DNA of 64,000 nucleotides from assembly GCA_027886185.1 (NCBI GenBank), contig WOAB01000563.1:372001-436000 (forward strand). Direction: 5' to 3'. Below the pieces are notes generated by a model. That model did not search any database. It had not been told where the DNA came from and worked only from the letters and a program-made list of their open reading frames with translations. Within the stretch, counting starts at the first letter, position 1. Each line of letters opens with the position of its first letter. The position numbers and the translations under genes were made by a program. Below, piece after piece: positions 21,784-31,295 of the stretch. Origin of the DNA: Rheum nobile (Eukaryota; Streptophyta; Magnoliopsida; Caryophyllales; Polygonaceae).

Positions 21784-23820
21784 CTAAGATTTCTGAACCC
21801 AGCGAAGCTTGGCTTTACTGGGGGAATTAGCATTGCGAGTCTGTGAATGACCAGGGAACTGGTTCCTTTCATGGTAATGAGTACTTTTCTCCTTTTCAAA
21901 GTTCCTTTTCTCAGCACAATCAGTGTTGTAATGACCATTCTTACCACAGTAGGTACACAAACGATTGTAAACAACATGTCCATATTTTCCTTTTCCTGGC
22001 CTAAAAGGTTTTTCAGTTTTCCTTTTGTTAAAATTAACATTGTTTCTAACCTTGCTATGGGCCATGTCAATATATCTTTTGTGAGCAAAGGAATTGGTGA
22101 ACCATTGGTTTTCAGGAACCATCTTTTCTTTTTCCTTTGGTTCCTTCTTAGGACTTTGAGAACCTTCATTGAGACGTTTGGCAACCTCAGCCTTGTTCTC
22201 AAGGACCATGATCTTCTCTGATAGGAATTGATTCCTATCACGAGAAGTGGCCAGAGCAATACTGAGGTTCTCATTCATCTCAACAAGTTCTCGCCTAGCC
22301 TTTTCTTCTTCAGCATCATTGTTCCCTTTATTATTGACATATCCTATTCCATGTCGTTGTCTCACAAAAACAGTTTGATTTATCATTTTTTCATTAATGG
22401 AATCAGTGAGAATGTCTAACCTATCAATTATGGATTGAAGCATGTCATTTCCAGGTGGGTTAGCATGCAAGGGAACTTTGACAGAGTCTATGCTAGTTTC
22501 ATTACAAGATTTGCAAATTTTAAGGTGACTAGCATGCACATTTCTAATATCAATGAGTTTGGAGTGAGTTTCAGCTAGGTCTTTCTCAGTTTCATCAAGT
22601 TTCTTACTCCAAACAGAATTCTCGACAGTCAAGCAAGCAATTTCATCTTCACAGTCATCTAGTTTCTGTTGAAGGGAACTGGTTTCCTTTCCTAGTTTCT
22701 TTATGATCTTAAGAAGTTGTTTCTTATCACAATCAACTAAGGATTTTAAGAGATTGTCAGAAGTTACCTCAAGGTCTTCTGAGTCGCTTGAGTCTCCTTT
22801 TGCCATGAGACATCTCCCTTCAGAGAAACCACTCAGATCCAGTTCCTCATATGAGTCTTCTCCCCATGATGCTACGAGAGCCTTCTTTCTTTGAGGTCTT
22901 TCCTCTTCCTTGGACTCTTCTTTGTTGGGACAGTTCTTAGCGTAGTGTCCCTTCTCCTTGCACTCGTAACAGGAGACTTCCTTGAGATCTCTTCTTGGTC
23001 CATTGTGAGAGGAACTGCCCTTTTGGAACCTTCCCTTTACAAAGAATTTTTTGATGTTCTTTGTGAAGAGGGCTGTTAGTTCGTCCTCCTCTTCTTCAAG
23101 GTCTGAGTTCTCTTCCTCCATCTCGAGCCTAGAGAAGGATTTGGAGATCTTGAGAGCGATTCATTTCTCTAGTTTCTTATCGGCATTGGTTTTAGTGTGC
23201 TTTCCTTCTTCAACTTCCAGTTTCCTTATGACTTGGGTCAAGGGAAGGGATTGGATGCCTGGAGTGTTCTTCATGATTTCCTTGAGAAGGGTGAACTTGG
23301 AGTTGAGTCCATTGATAATCACCAAGGACTTGGAGACTTCATCAAGATCAACTCCCGCCGCCGTCAACTTTCCAATTAATCTGTTGAAGCGAGAGTAGTA
23401 CTCTGAGATGGTCTCAGTTTCCATCATTTTGAAGGTGTGGTATTCTCCTTCCAAAGCAAACTTTCTGCTTTGCTTCAGTTCCTCACTTCCTTCATGCATC
23501 TCCTTGAGAGCTTTCCACATCTCCTTGGCCGTTTTGATGCATATGACCTTGTCCATGTCCTCTCTGTCCAATCCATTGAGGATGAACTGCCTAGCCTTGA
23601 CATTCTTCCCCATGATAACATAGTGTTCTGGTTTCCAATCTTCTTCCTTCATGGTGAGGTCGACATAGCCATCTCCATTTTCGACTATCCTCCAGCATTG
23701 GTAGTCGTTGGTCTTGATGTGGCTTTCCATGCACTTTTCCCACCATGTTTCTTCTCCTTTCTTTCGGAGATGTGGCTTGTTGGTGGAGATTCCGAGCTCA
23801 AACTTGCTTGGTTGAGACAT
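21784..23820 (-). pseudogene. Sirevirus gag, element B, one stop
   Basis: The frame starts at MSQPSKFELGISTNKPHLRK (23820). The UBN2-type capsid region covers about residues 30-200 (ARQFILNGLDREDMDKVI, AKEMWKALKEMHEG). A TGA at 23161-23163 follows KLEK; the same frame then continues IALKISKSF. Next come the first zinc knuckle (CYECKEKGHYAKNC), a long Glu/Lys-rich coiled-coil-like section, and the second knuckle (CTYCGKNGHYNTDC). It ends at 21784, a single stop before pol in the same frame, as in related elements where gag and pol lie in line. Apart from the TGA the frame is intact. Confidence 0.88.
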
Positions 23821-23856
23821 GATCTGCAAACTAATCAAAGATCTAGAGCTTTTCCT

Positions 23857-23868
23857 GCTCTGATACCA
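23857..23868 (-). promoter_or_regulatory. Primer binding site of element B
   Basis: Minus-strand TGGTATCAGAGC, two bases from the 5' LTR, is complementary to initiator Met tRNA. Confidence 0.9.
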
Positions 23869-23870
23869 AT

Positions 23871-25006
23871 TGTAGGATCGTGATTGTTAGATAAAAGCTT
23901 AAGGAACTCAGAATAACGATTCTCAGTTCCTTTCGCAGCGGATGATAAACAATCAAACAGATGACAAGTTCCTTATAGTGGAAACCTTTGATTGCCAACT
24001 ACCAATCCAGAATAAAAACCACTACCTTTCTTTCGAAAGGATTTCAAAGTCTACTTCTTGATTTCTTATCTCTTTTGGTTACAGCTTATCCTAGGAACGA
24101 ACACACAGTTCCTTTGCCTTACACACAGTTAGAAAATCCTAGATAACTTAACACAATCAATAATCAATCCAAGAAACAGACTTTCGCACCTAGGAACTAT
24201 TACTTACAGTCACAGGAACTTAGCACTCAGCTCTTCTTCCTTGACTGGTTCCTCTTGATCTCGGTTTGCTTTGATGATCTTTGTTTTGAGGTTCACACTA
24301 GATATTTGCTAATGAGTGTGAGTTCTTGTTTTGGTGCTTGAAGATAACCCTTGGGTTAGTCTTCCTTTTATAGAGGATTCTTCGCAGCTCGATCCTCTCT
24401 TGGTTCCCACGGATTGAGCTTGCCCTAGGATTAGTGGTTCTCCTTGATCCACGTTGTTCTTGGCATGTGCAAACAACCTAGGCAGCTCAGAATCTCTCTT
24501 GGTTGGTCAACTACCTCAGACGAGCCTTGTGGTGTCGTTGTCAAAATGCTTTCGTCCGAGGTTGAGTAAGCTGGCCGTTTGGGAACCGTTTGTTGGACAA
24601 CGACGTCTTCATGTGCTGTCGCTTTCATCGTCTCTGTCCGAGGTAGAGGTTCTCTAGGCTTCTTGTTCTTTAGCTCTTGGACCTTGGCAGACTTTTGGAA
24701 GCTTCAACAAGTCGTTTTCGACACCTTTTGTCCGAGGTTGTGTATCCCCAGATTTCTCGGGAATTGTAATGTCGCAAGCTCCATTTTTGGGCACACCTGG
24801 GTTCCTCTGGATTCCTTCAGCTGTCTTGTTCCTTTGGTTCCCTTGTTCTGTTTGGCTTTCCTGCCTTTGGTATATTCCTGTGGTTCCTTAAAACACATCT
24901 TTGAGATAAAACATTAGTATCATAATATTTGTCATCTTCAAAAGTAGAGAAACTGAGGAAAGGAACTCTCAGGGGAACCGAAGTTCCAGAGTTCCGTTTC
25001 CTAACA
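23871..25006 (-). repeat. 5' LTR of element B
   Basis: This is 1,136 bp, the same length as its partner. The TATAAAAG box at 24365-24372 (minus) is the likely promoter. Confidence 0.93.
24365..24372 (-). promoter_or_regulatory. TATA box in the 5' LTR of element B
   Basis: Plus-strand CTTTTATA is TATAAAAG on the coding strand. It is located mid-LTR and conserved in the other LTR at 15068-15075. Confidence 0.65.
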
Positions 25007-25011
25007 GTCTT

Positions 25012-25600
25012 GCATCTCAGCAAAAAGACTTCATCATTTAAATGCATAAATAATCTCAGATGTCCCCATAGCCATCATAGACACAAGACCAATCACAAGA
25101 CTCAACATACACATAAGCAACAATCAACCACATGTAAAAGTGTTCCAATGGCACATTAAGGCAGTGACATTAAAGGTATTGCATCTCAGTTTCAAGACTT
25201 CATCATTGAAATGCATAAATAATCTCGGATGTCCCCATAACCCTCATAGATACAATACCAATCATAGTACCTTAACATACACATAAGCATCAATCAATTA
25301 CATGTGACACAGTGTTGCCATGGCACATCAGAAGTCCAGTGAACATAAAGGTTTTGCATCTCAGTTATCATGCATCATCACCGGTCACAACACAGAGGCA
25401 ACACAACATAATCCAACATCAGAACAGCAACACCAAAACAGAACACCAACACACCAAAATAGAGAATCAACTTAAACAGAATACCAATGTCTTAGTCATC
25501 AGAACATCAACAACAAAACAGAATATCAATGTCTCAGTCAACAGCACAACAAACTCATTCAACAACATGCATAATTCAGAGCAATAATCTCAGCAAAAGT
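25012..25600. repeat. 169-bp tandem array, right half
   Basis: Units start at 25040 and 25209, exactly 169 bp apart, with a degraded partial unit from about 25360. After that the sequence becomes CA/AACA-rich (about 25390-25570), with repeated ACAGAATA(C/T)CAA words. Confidence 0.85.
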
Positions 25601-25682
25601 ACCCATGCATAAACAACTAAAAAAGAGTGAGACTTAGCTAAAAATCAGAATTAGAGGCAACATCACCATAACCGGGGACAAT

Positions 25683-25985
25683 TCATCTCGCAGTTTCATC
25701 GTCAGAGGAATCAGGGATGAAGATAATCTCAGGGGAATCAGGGAGGACGACGATCTCAGGGGTAGGAAAGAGCTCAACGAACTCAGGCGTAGTAGGGAGC
25801 TCAACGATCTCTGGGGGCTCTTCCCGCAGCTTCCCCTCCACAGTTTCCTCTGAGCCAACAGGAGTGAAGTTGTGATCCCCAACACATACGCCACCCCACT
25901 CGCACTGTGGAGCTTGAGAGCAAGCAACAAAAAGTGCATCAGAAGTCCATGACCCATCAGACTTAAATAGGTCTGAATCACTCAT
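25683..25985 (-). CDS. Small acidic ORF inside the mariner (100 aa)
   Basis: An uninterrupted frame begins at the ATG at 25983-25985 (MSDSDLFKSDGSWTSDALFV). The first half contains the compact motifs PQCEWGGV and VGDHNFTPV. The second half is a Pro/Glu/Ile-rich repeat (PEIVELP, PEFVELF, PEIVVLP, PEIIFIP), ending DSSDDETAR. That tail, with its hydrophobic cores in acidic context, looks like SUMO-interaction-type motifs; this is inference. The leader to the right is CT-rich on the coding strand, like a plant 5' UTR. It faces the transposase gene convergently. I do not recognise the family, and plant mariners are usually described with one gene. Confidence 0.5.
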   Translation of the reverse strand: MSDSDLFKSDGSWTSDALFVACSQAPQCEWGGVCVGDHNFTPVGSEETVEGKLREEPPEIVELPTTPEFVELFPTPEIVVLPDSPEIIFIPDSSDDETAR

Positions 25986-25989
25986 TTTT

Positions 25990-26420
25990 TATGCAAACAG
26001 AGAAGGGAACCCAGGGGACCGGGGTTTTCAAAGCAACGATTTCTGAGATTTAGGGTTTTTTTGGGCGGGTTTTGGGAGATATGGGTAGATCTAGACGAGG
26101 AGCAAGCCTTTTCTGTGTTTTGGGGACAACCGGAGCAGATTAATCGCCGACGAGCAGATCTGCAACATATCGAGATCATTTTTGATGAGTTAGGGTTTCA
26201 GAGAGAGCTCAGACAAGAGAGAGAGCTCAGACGAGAGAGTAGAGAAGGAGAGGCACCTTCAAGGAGAGTGAGAGGTCAGATGAGAGCACAAAGGAGAACT
26301 AGAGGTGAAGAGAGTTCAGACGAGAGAGGAGACGAGAGAGCTCAGATCTAGGGTTTCAGAGAGAATGAGAGAGGAGAAGAGAAGAGAGCGGCGAAGAGTG
26401 AGACGAGAGAGTGAGGGGTG
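25990..26420 (-). promoter_or_regulatory. CT-rich leader/promoter of the small ORF
   Basis: The plus strand is GA-rich (many GAGAGAGCTCAGACGAGAGA words, 26200-26400), so the minus strand is CT-rich. CT-rich Y-patches mark plant core promoters and leaders. A telo-box-like AACCCTAA (minus) lies near 26430-26450. Confidence 0.4.
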
Positions 26421-26513
26421 AGAGCTCAGATTAGGGTATTTAGGGTTAGGGTGGGAAATGGGCTGGGTTGGGTAGATTAGGGTTTCGGTTAATTGGGCTG
26501 GGTAGATTAGGCC

Positions 26514-26857
26514 GAGTTAAATGGGTAGATTAGGGGTAGGTTAATATGGGTTAGGGATATTGGGTTAGGTTAAAATATGAGTTTGGGTTAGTTTGGTTAA
26601 AAATATAATTTGGGTTAAGTTAATGGATTTAAGAGTAGTTAGGTTAATTTTGTTAGTTTAATTAATTAATTAAATTTTTAATTAATTAGATTAATTAGGT
26701 TAATGAAATATGGTTTATTAAGTTTTAGGTTATGGATAAAAATGGTGGATATTAATGAAGTTTGAGATGGATGAAGATGGTAGGTGATAATGATTGAATG
26801 TGAATGATTGGATGTGAATGATTGGATGTTTTTGGATGAGGGATAAAATGGTGTAAA
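26514..26857. other. 344-nt stretch with no cytosine on the plus strand
   Basis: From the G at 26514 to the A at 26857 I find no C on the plus strand, while G is common (GGGTTAGG and GATTGGATG words). The stretch lies between the CT-rich leader and the right end of the mariner. It begins as degenerate TTAGGG-like repeats and ends in GAATGATTGGATGT repeats. Confidence 0.85.
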
Positions 26858-26934
26858 CGATGGAATGAATAAGGGTAATATTGGAAAGAAAAGATGGATA
26901 AAAAAGGAAAGTAGTACAAACAAAAGGGGACGCC

Positions 26935-26973
26935 CAAAACGGAAACAGGACGAACATTGTGGGACGGAGGGAG
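26935..26973 (-). repeat. Right terminal inverted repeat of the mariner
   Basis: On the minus strand this reads CTCCCTCCGTCCCACAATG, then TTCGTCCTG. TA at 26974-26975 is the probable target duplication. Confidence 0.8.
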
Positions 26974-27130
26974 TATATCTTTACTCCTATCTATTACTTT
27001 AAAATCACTCTAATTCATATCTCCATATCCATATCCAATATTTTATATATTTCAGAAAAAAATCAGATTGGAAAACTTTTTCTGAAAACACCCCTTTTGA
27101 ACCCTCTCCCCCTCTTCTCCTATCTGCAAC

Positions 27131-27975
27131 TAGACTTATCAAACCCGGATCTGGGCGGGAATCGGGCCGGGCTTTGGATAAAAATCATGCCCGGATGGGC
27201 GGGCTGGATCCGAGCAAGTCAAGAAAACGGGCTAGGGAGGCTTCCCGGATCTGCCCGGACATCCGGACCCGGGTAGCCCGCGAGTCCCATTTAGCCCACG
27301 AAACAAGATAAACCTGTCAATCATGTTATAAAATAAAACATAACAAATATAATTTAACGCACAATATCCATAATAAATTATCTTTTTATTACAAACGGTA
27401 AACATAGTTAATGTTACAAACCTGTCATAACAAATTCCCACTGAATAACATAACATTACACAAATTTCAAAAGAAAATTCCCACAGAATAACATAACATA
27501 ACATTACACAATCACGCCTTAGTTGAATCTTTTTCGTCCTCAAATTCGTCACAACCAACATCACCAATTTTAAGTGACTTGGATGGACCTTCAATAACAA
27601 ACAAACTTAACTTAACATAACTAACAAACAAAACTAGACTAGTAGGTTGTTTGGACTTGGCGGTGCGGTGCCGAGTATTAGTCTATTAGACTATTAGGTT
27701 GTTTAGAGACTTATAGTATAAATATTTATTTATTTTATATAATAATTTTATGAATTTATTTAATATTAAAATTATATTTATTTTTAAAATTAATTCGGGC
27801 TTTCGGACGGGCTATTCGGACTAAATGGGATATTATCAGTGTCCGTATCCCGCCCATATAAACGGGCGGGTCAGGCTATCCGGGCAAAATAGGTTAAATA
27901 TAATAACCATATCCGCCCATTTATATAGGGCGGACCGGGCGGGCGGACGGGTCGGCCCGCGTTTACTCAGGTCTA
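27131..27975. mobile_element. Small non-autonomous hAT element
   Basis: The ends read TAGACTTATCAAACCCGG and, reversed, TAGACCTGAGTAAACGCGG. Subterminal CGGGC-rich repeats are typical of plant hATs. Flanks TCTGCAAC (27123-27130) and TCTACAAT (27976-27983) are a probable 8-bp target duplication with two mismatches. A minus-strand stretch near 27520-27590 could be a transposase tail relic (FEDEKDST), which is weak. It sits in the LINE 5' UTR. Confidence 0.65.
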
Positions 27976-28486
27976 TCTACAATCCCTAACCCTAGCTCCT
28001 CGTCGCCGTTAACCTACCCACCCTTTTGGAACCACCCAGTACCTCCTCTGACCTCACCTTACCCTCTACGGTGTACCCGTGCCTGCTCTGAGATGGATGG
28101 CTCCCTTTCCATCTCACAAAGCAACTTGGATCTTCTCTAACTCTATATCGTCGTCTGCTTGATAAGACTCCTCAAACAAAAGCTTAATCCCTCTCTGCTT
28201 AAAGATGTTTTTAGAGCCATCTTTCTGCTTCACCTTAGAAAATTAGTCCCTGAGCGGCATGGGTCCATGTGTGATGAACACGCTAAATGTTTTGGTCTTT
28301 AACCCTCCTCTACGCAAGATCTCTGGAAAAGGCGAGGAATTACCAAAAGCATGGGTGTACTTTCTGCTCTTCGGCTGCTCCGAGAAGGTCAATACCTACA
28401 ATTCCCTCTCTGACTGATGCTACTCCTCCTCGGCGACTGTGGTTGAAGAAGGGGTCGTCCATTCCCCCTATCTCTGTGGTGGTGCC
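27976..28486 (+). other. LINE 5' UTR segment
   Basis: This is C/T-rich sequence with short ORFs and no recognisable domain. It continues at 31061 after the second hAT, leading into ORF1. Confidence 0.5.
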
Positions 28487-31052
28487 TAGGGGTGAGCATT
28501 CGGATCGATCCGATCCGTTATACCGGATATCCGGTTAATTTTTTTTAGTGAAACAACGATCCGTATCCGATCCGTCAGAAGTCGGATATCCGGCTATTTC
28601 GGATCGGATCGGATTATTATACCGGATATCCAAAATATCCGGATTGTACAATTCCAGATTAATTAACCATTTAATTGTGATCCTGTGACTGAAATTAAAC
28701 CAAATACCTATTTAATCCACTTCTAAAACAACTAATTCAACATCATTCATAATACACAATACCTGTTTAATCCACTTCATATTACAAATCATATATTACA
28801 AATCTTAAGTTGCTGCCAAAATAGAATAACTAGTCTAGTTGCTGCCAAAGATGAAGATGACTAGCTGCTGCAAAATAGATTCAAATACTGAAATTAGTAA
28901 CTTTAAACTTCATTCAAAACAGAATAACAGAATAACAAGATATAAGTAACCTTTGTGAATGCTCAAGGTTGGTTGATCACTTCATCAATTACATGGTTTG
29001 GATGTTCCAAATACATTTCCTTCTTTTGAAAAAAGGACAAGATTGTTAGGAAATCAAAGAAGATCAACAACTCAAGCTAATTAATGAAGAAGGCAAACCT
29101 GCGACACTCTCTTATCAGATGTAAATGGGCTAAACACACCACCGTTTAGTCCTTCCCATTTAAATGCTCCCGGTGACCCTAGAAGCCCCATAGACATGGA
29201 ATCACCATCCTGGACTGAAGCTCCTCCAGCTAAACTTCTTAGATGCGACACTTCTTTCTAAAATGAGAGGAATTATATAGTATAACATAAAATACTGAGT
29301 TGAACATGCTTTATTTCCTGTAGACATTAGTTAACATAATATGGTAACCTACTTTCCAGTATTTAGAGTCAAAGATGTTCTGCCATTATTCAACTTCTTT
29401 ACCATGTTGATGGATATTCAGTAGAAGAATGTGAAAGTATCAATTAGCTTAAATACAAGGAACTTCAGATCTATCAGGTCAGTTTCGGGATTTACATAGA
29501 CAAATCTAAGAAATTAACTGATCCCATCAACCCTTTTTCTACATCTCTAAAAAATTGTTTCTTTTTTCATTCTGGTTGTCATGCAATACCAATGAACTCT
29601 CCAGATAGATAGCGATTCAAGCCAGAGCAATGTGTACATGTAGTAACTTTTCCATGGCTAAGATTATATTATTGAAATAGGTCGATGCATTACTAAATAA
29701 AACTCTTTCCCAGATTAAATAGTCAAGCAAACCAACATAACTTGGGCAAATTCCCAGTCCAAGAAAGTAAAGCCACTGATTAAGAATGCTCTGCATAAAT
29801 TGGATAAATTGTAGACTTATGGTCCTGTGGAAAGCTTAAGGATCCAGCAAATACCTTCAGTTGCTGAATTTGCATCCTCATAGCAATAACATCTCCAGAT
29901 GCATCTTTATTCACGATAGCCTGGTTCAAGAATAACAATGAAACCCCATAAAGCTTGTCTATAATGAATACAATAATTGTAGAAATAACTGACAAGAAGA
30001 AATAAAAGGTGTAACATACATTGTTCTTTATAAATTTTGCACGTTGAGCAAACTTTAGTGTGCTCAATGTCTCTAATGAACAACTGCAGAAAGAACAAGA
30101 TTACTTGCTTTAAAATGGCTTATAGAAAAAATGCCTGCAACATGCAACAACTGACTGTCTCGTATGAAGCAATCATATAAGAAATTGAAGAAACGTGATG
30201 GGCTGCAAATCTAAGATGATTAGCACAGAAATCAGTTTCTGCATTTGTTAGCACATAAATCATACAATCATGAATCAACAAGAAAAGGGAGCTGAAGTGA
30301 CATTCTTGGATTTGTTACAATCATGAGAAGAAAATGAAAGCTTACCACCAGTTACCAGAAGCAAACCAGAACTAAGCGAGTGAAGGAGACGTAAGGGACG
30401 CGCACCAGACCAGCTTCTGCATTTGTTGGGAAGTCGGAGATGAGGTTTGTGCTTCTGAAGTCGGCGAGTGAAGGAGACGAACTCGAGCGAGGAAGACTCC
30501 AAATAATTTTGATTTCAAGGAGAAAGATAGATGAAGGAGACGAAGAACTCAAGCGAGGTTTGTGCTTCTGAAGAGAAAGATAGGTTTTCTCATTCCTGTA
30601 AGGCAGCGGCGGAGGAAAAGTGAGGAGAGGAGACTAGGTTTCCTCATTCTTGTAAGGCAGCTGTGTATAATTGGTAATTTGGTATATGGGCTATAGTGTA
30701 AGTATAATTGGGCTTGGGTTGGGTCTTGCCCGAAATTGGTGTTAATTGGTAATTGTTTTCTATGGCTAAAACTAAATAATGTTATTACTGATTTGCATTT
30801 GTTCAATTCAAAATATTAGGTAATAAAACACTTATATGTATCATTCTAATTTTCAAAAATATATTTATTATACGTAATATTTCCGGATTGCGGATATCCG
30901 ATTAGATATCCGTATCAGATCCCGATATCCGGAAAAATGACCCGGATCGGATCGAAAACGGATAAAAATTAAACGGATTTTTTAGGATACGGATTCGGGT
31001 TGGCGGATTATCGGATCGGAGCGACCGGATCAGATTTTTTTGCTCACCCCTA
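28487..31052. mobile_element. hAT element carrying a kinesin fragment (Pack-hAT)
   Basis: Terminal inverted repeats are TAGGGGTGAGCA (left) and TGCTCACCCCTA (right). The flanking 8-bp duplication is GTGGTGCC (28479-28486) and ATGGTGCC (31053-31060), one mismatch. Both ends carry many GGATATCCGG or CCGGATAT words, the usual subterminal hAT repeats. No transposase is seen. The interior holds three kinesin-12 exons with intact splice sites, so the element has captured host gene sequence. A region at 30360-30680 has small internal duplications (TTTGTGCTTCTGAAG twice; AAGGCAGC units). Confidence 0.88.
29099..30083 (-). pseudogene. Captured kinesin-12 (phragmoplast kinesin) exons
   Basis: Three minus-strand exons: 30083-30020 encodes the end of the motor (ETLSTLKFAQRAKFIKNN), 29920-29855 the neck (AIVNKDASGDVIAMRMQIQQ), and 29257-29099 the following segment (GSPGAFKWEGLNGGVFSP, FTSDKRVSQ). 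Each is bordered by AG and GT in the right places (for example CAG before 29920, GTATTT after 29855). The order and sequence match plant kinesin-12 proteins (PAKRP1 type) as I know them. Only this segment is present, with no ATP-binding loop or tail, so no working kinesin can be made. Similarity is high, so the capture may be fairly recent. Confidence 0.85.
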
Positions 31053-31060
31053 ATGGTGCC

Positions 31061-31295
31061 TCTCCCCTATGTCAGGTGTATCTCTCCAATCTCTTACCCC
31101 TACTCTAAATTTATTTACTGCATTAATCTTACCGATTATAAATATTGGTGTGTTTGGATGAAACTACTTACACTTGCTTCTCTGCATATCCTCTGTAAAA
31201 TCTCTAAATCTGAGTGCCCTACTTGTTGTTGTGTTTTGCTGTGTGTGGCTGTGTTGATTTTCAAACAACTGCTTGCTTGCCTATCTTCATCTATA
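31061..31295 (+). other. LINE 5' UTR, right segment
   Basis: Pyrimidine-rich sequence between the second hAT and the probable ORF1 start at 31296. No gene seen. Confidence 0.5.

Larger units (their letters stand above)
14574..25006 (-). mobile_element. Sirevirus-like Copia, element B (10.4 kb)
   Basis: This is a full-length structure. Both LTRs are 1,136 bp (14574-15709 and 23871-25006) and differ at roughly 15 positions by eye. The target duplication GTCTT (14569-14573 and 25007-25011) is perfect. The primer site GCTCTGATACCA (plus strand, 23857-23868) and a purine tract beside 15710 give minus orientation. The order is gag, pol, then a long third ORF in the env-like position, as in Sireviruses. 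Gag and pol carry stops, a frameshift and an integrase deletion, so this copy cannot act alone. It splits the mariner's tandem array; excising it restores the 169-bp period exactly. Confidence 0.95.
12092..26973 (+). mobile_element. Mariner-like (DD39D) DNA transposon, split by Copia B
   Basis: The left end reads TA then CTCCCTCTGTCCCGAAATG. The right end, on the minus strand, reads TA then CTCCCTCCGTCCCACAATG. These are the canonical ends and TA target of plant Tc1/mariner and Stowaway elements. Inside are a broken DD39D transposase (plus strand), a 169-bp tandem array, and a small minus-strand ORF. Removing Copia B and one GTCTT leaves about 4.4 kb, a plausible size for a plant mariner. One doubt remains: an inverted copy of the left end lies at 14386-14428, so the right part could derive from a second related element. 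Confidence 0.75.

Noticed and set aside
25370..25580. CRISPR-like array from repeated ACAGAATACCAA words
   Set aside because: Repeats are short, irregular and adjacent, with no constant spacers. This is plant DNA, and it is simple CA-rich sequence.
26430..26600. Interstitial telomere repeat
   Set aside because: TTAGGG-like words are frequent but irregular. Only a few match the plant TTTAGGG unit and none are in phase.
30352..30806. Minus-strand Ser-rich ORFs in the hAT
   Set aside because: They lie in a duplicated, low-complexity part of the element and match nothing I recognise.
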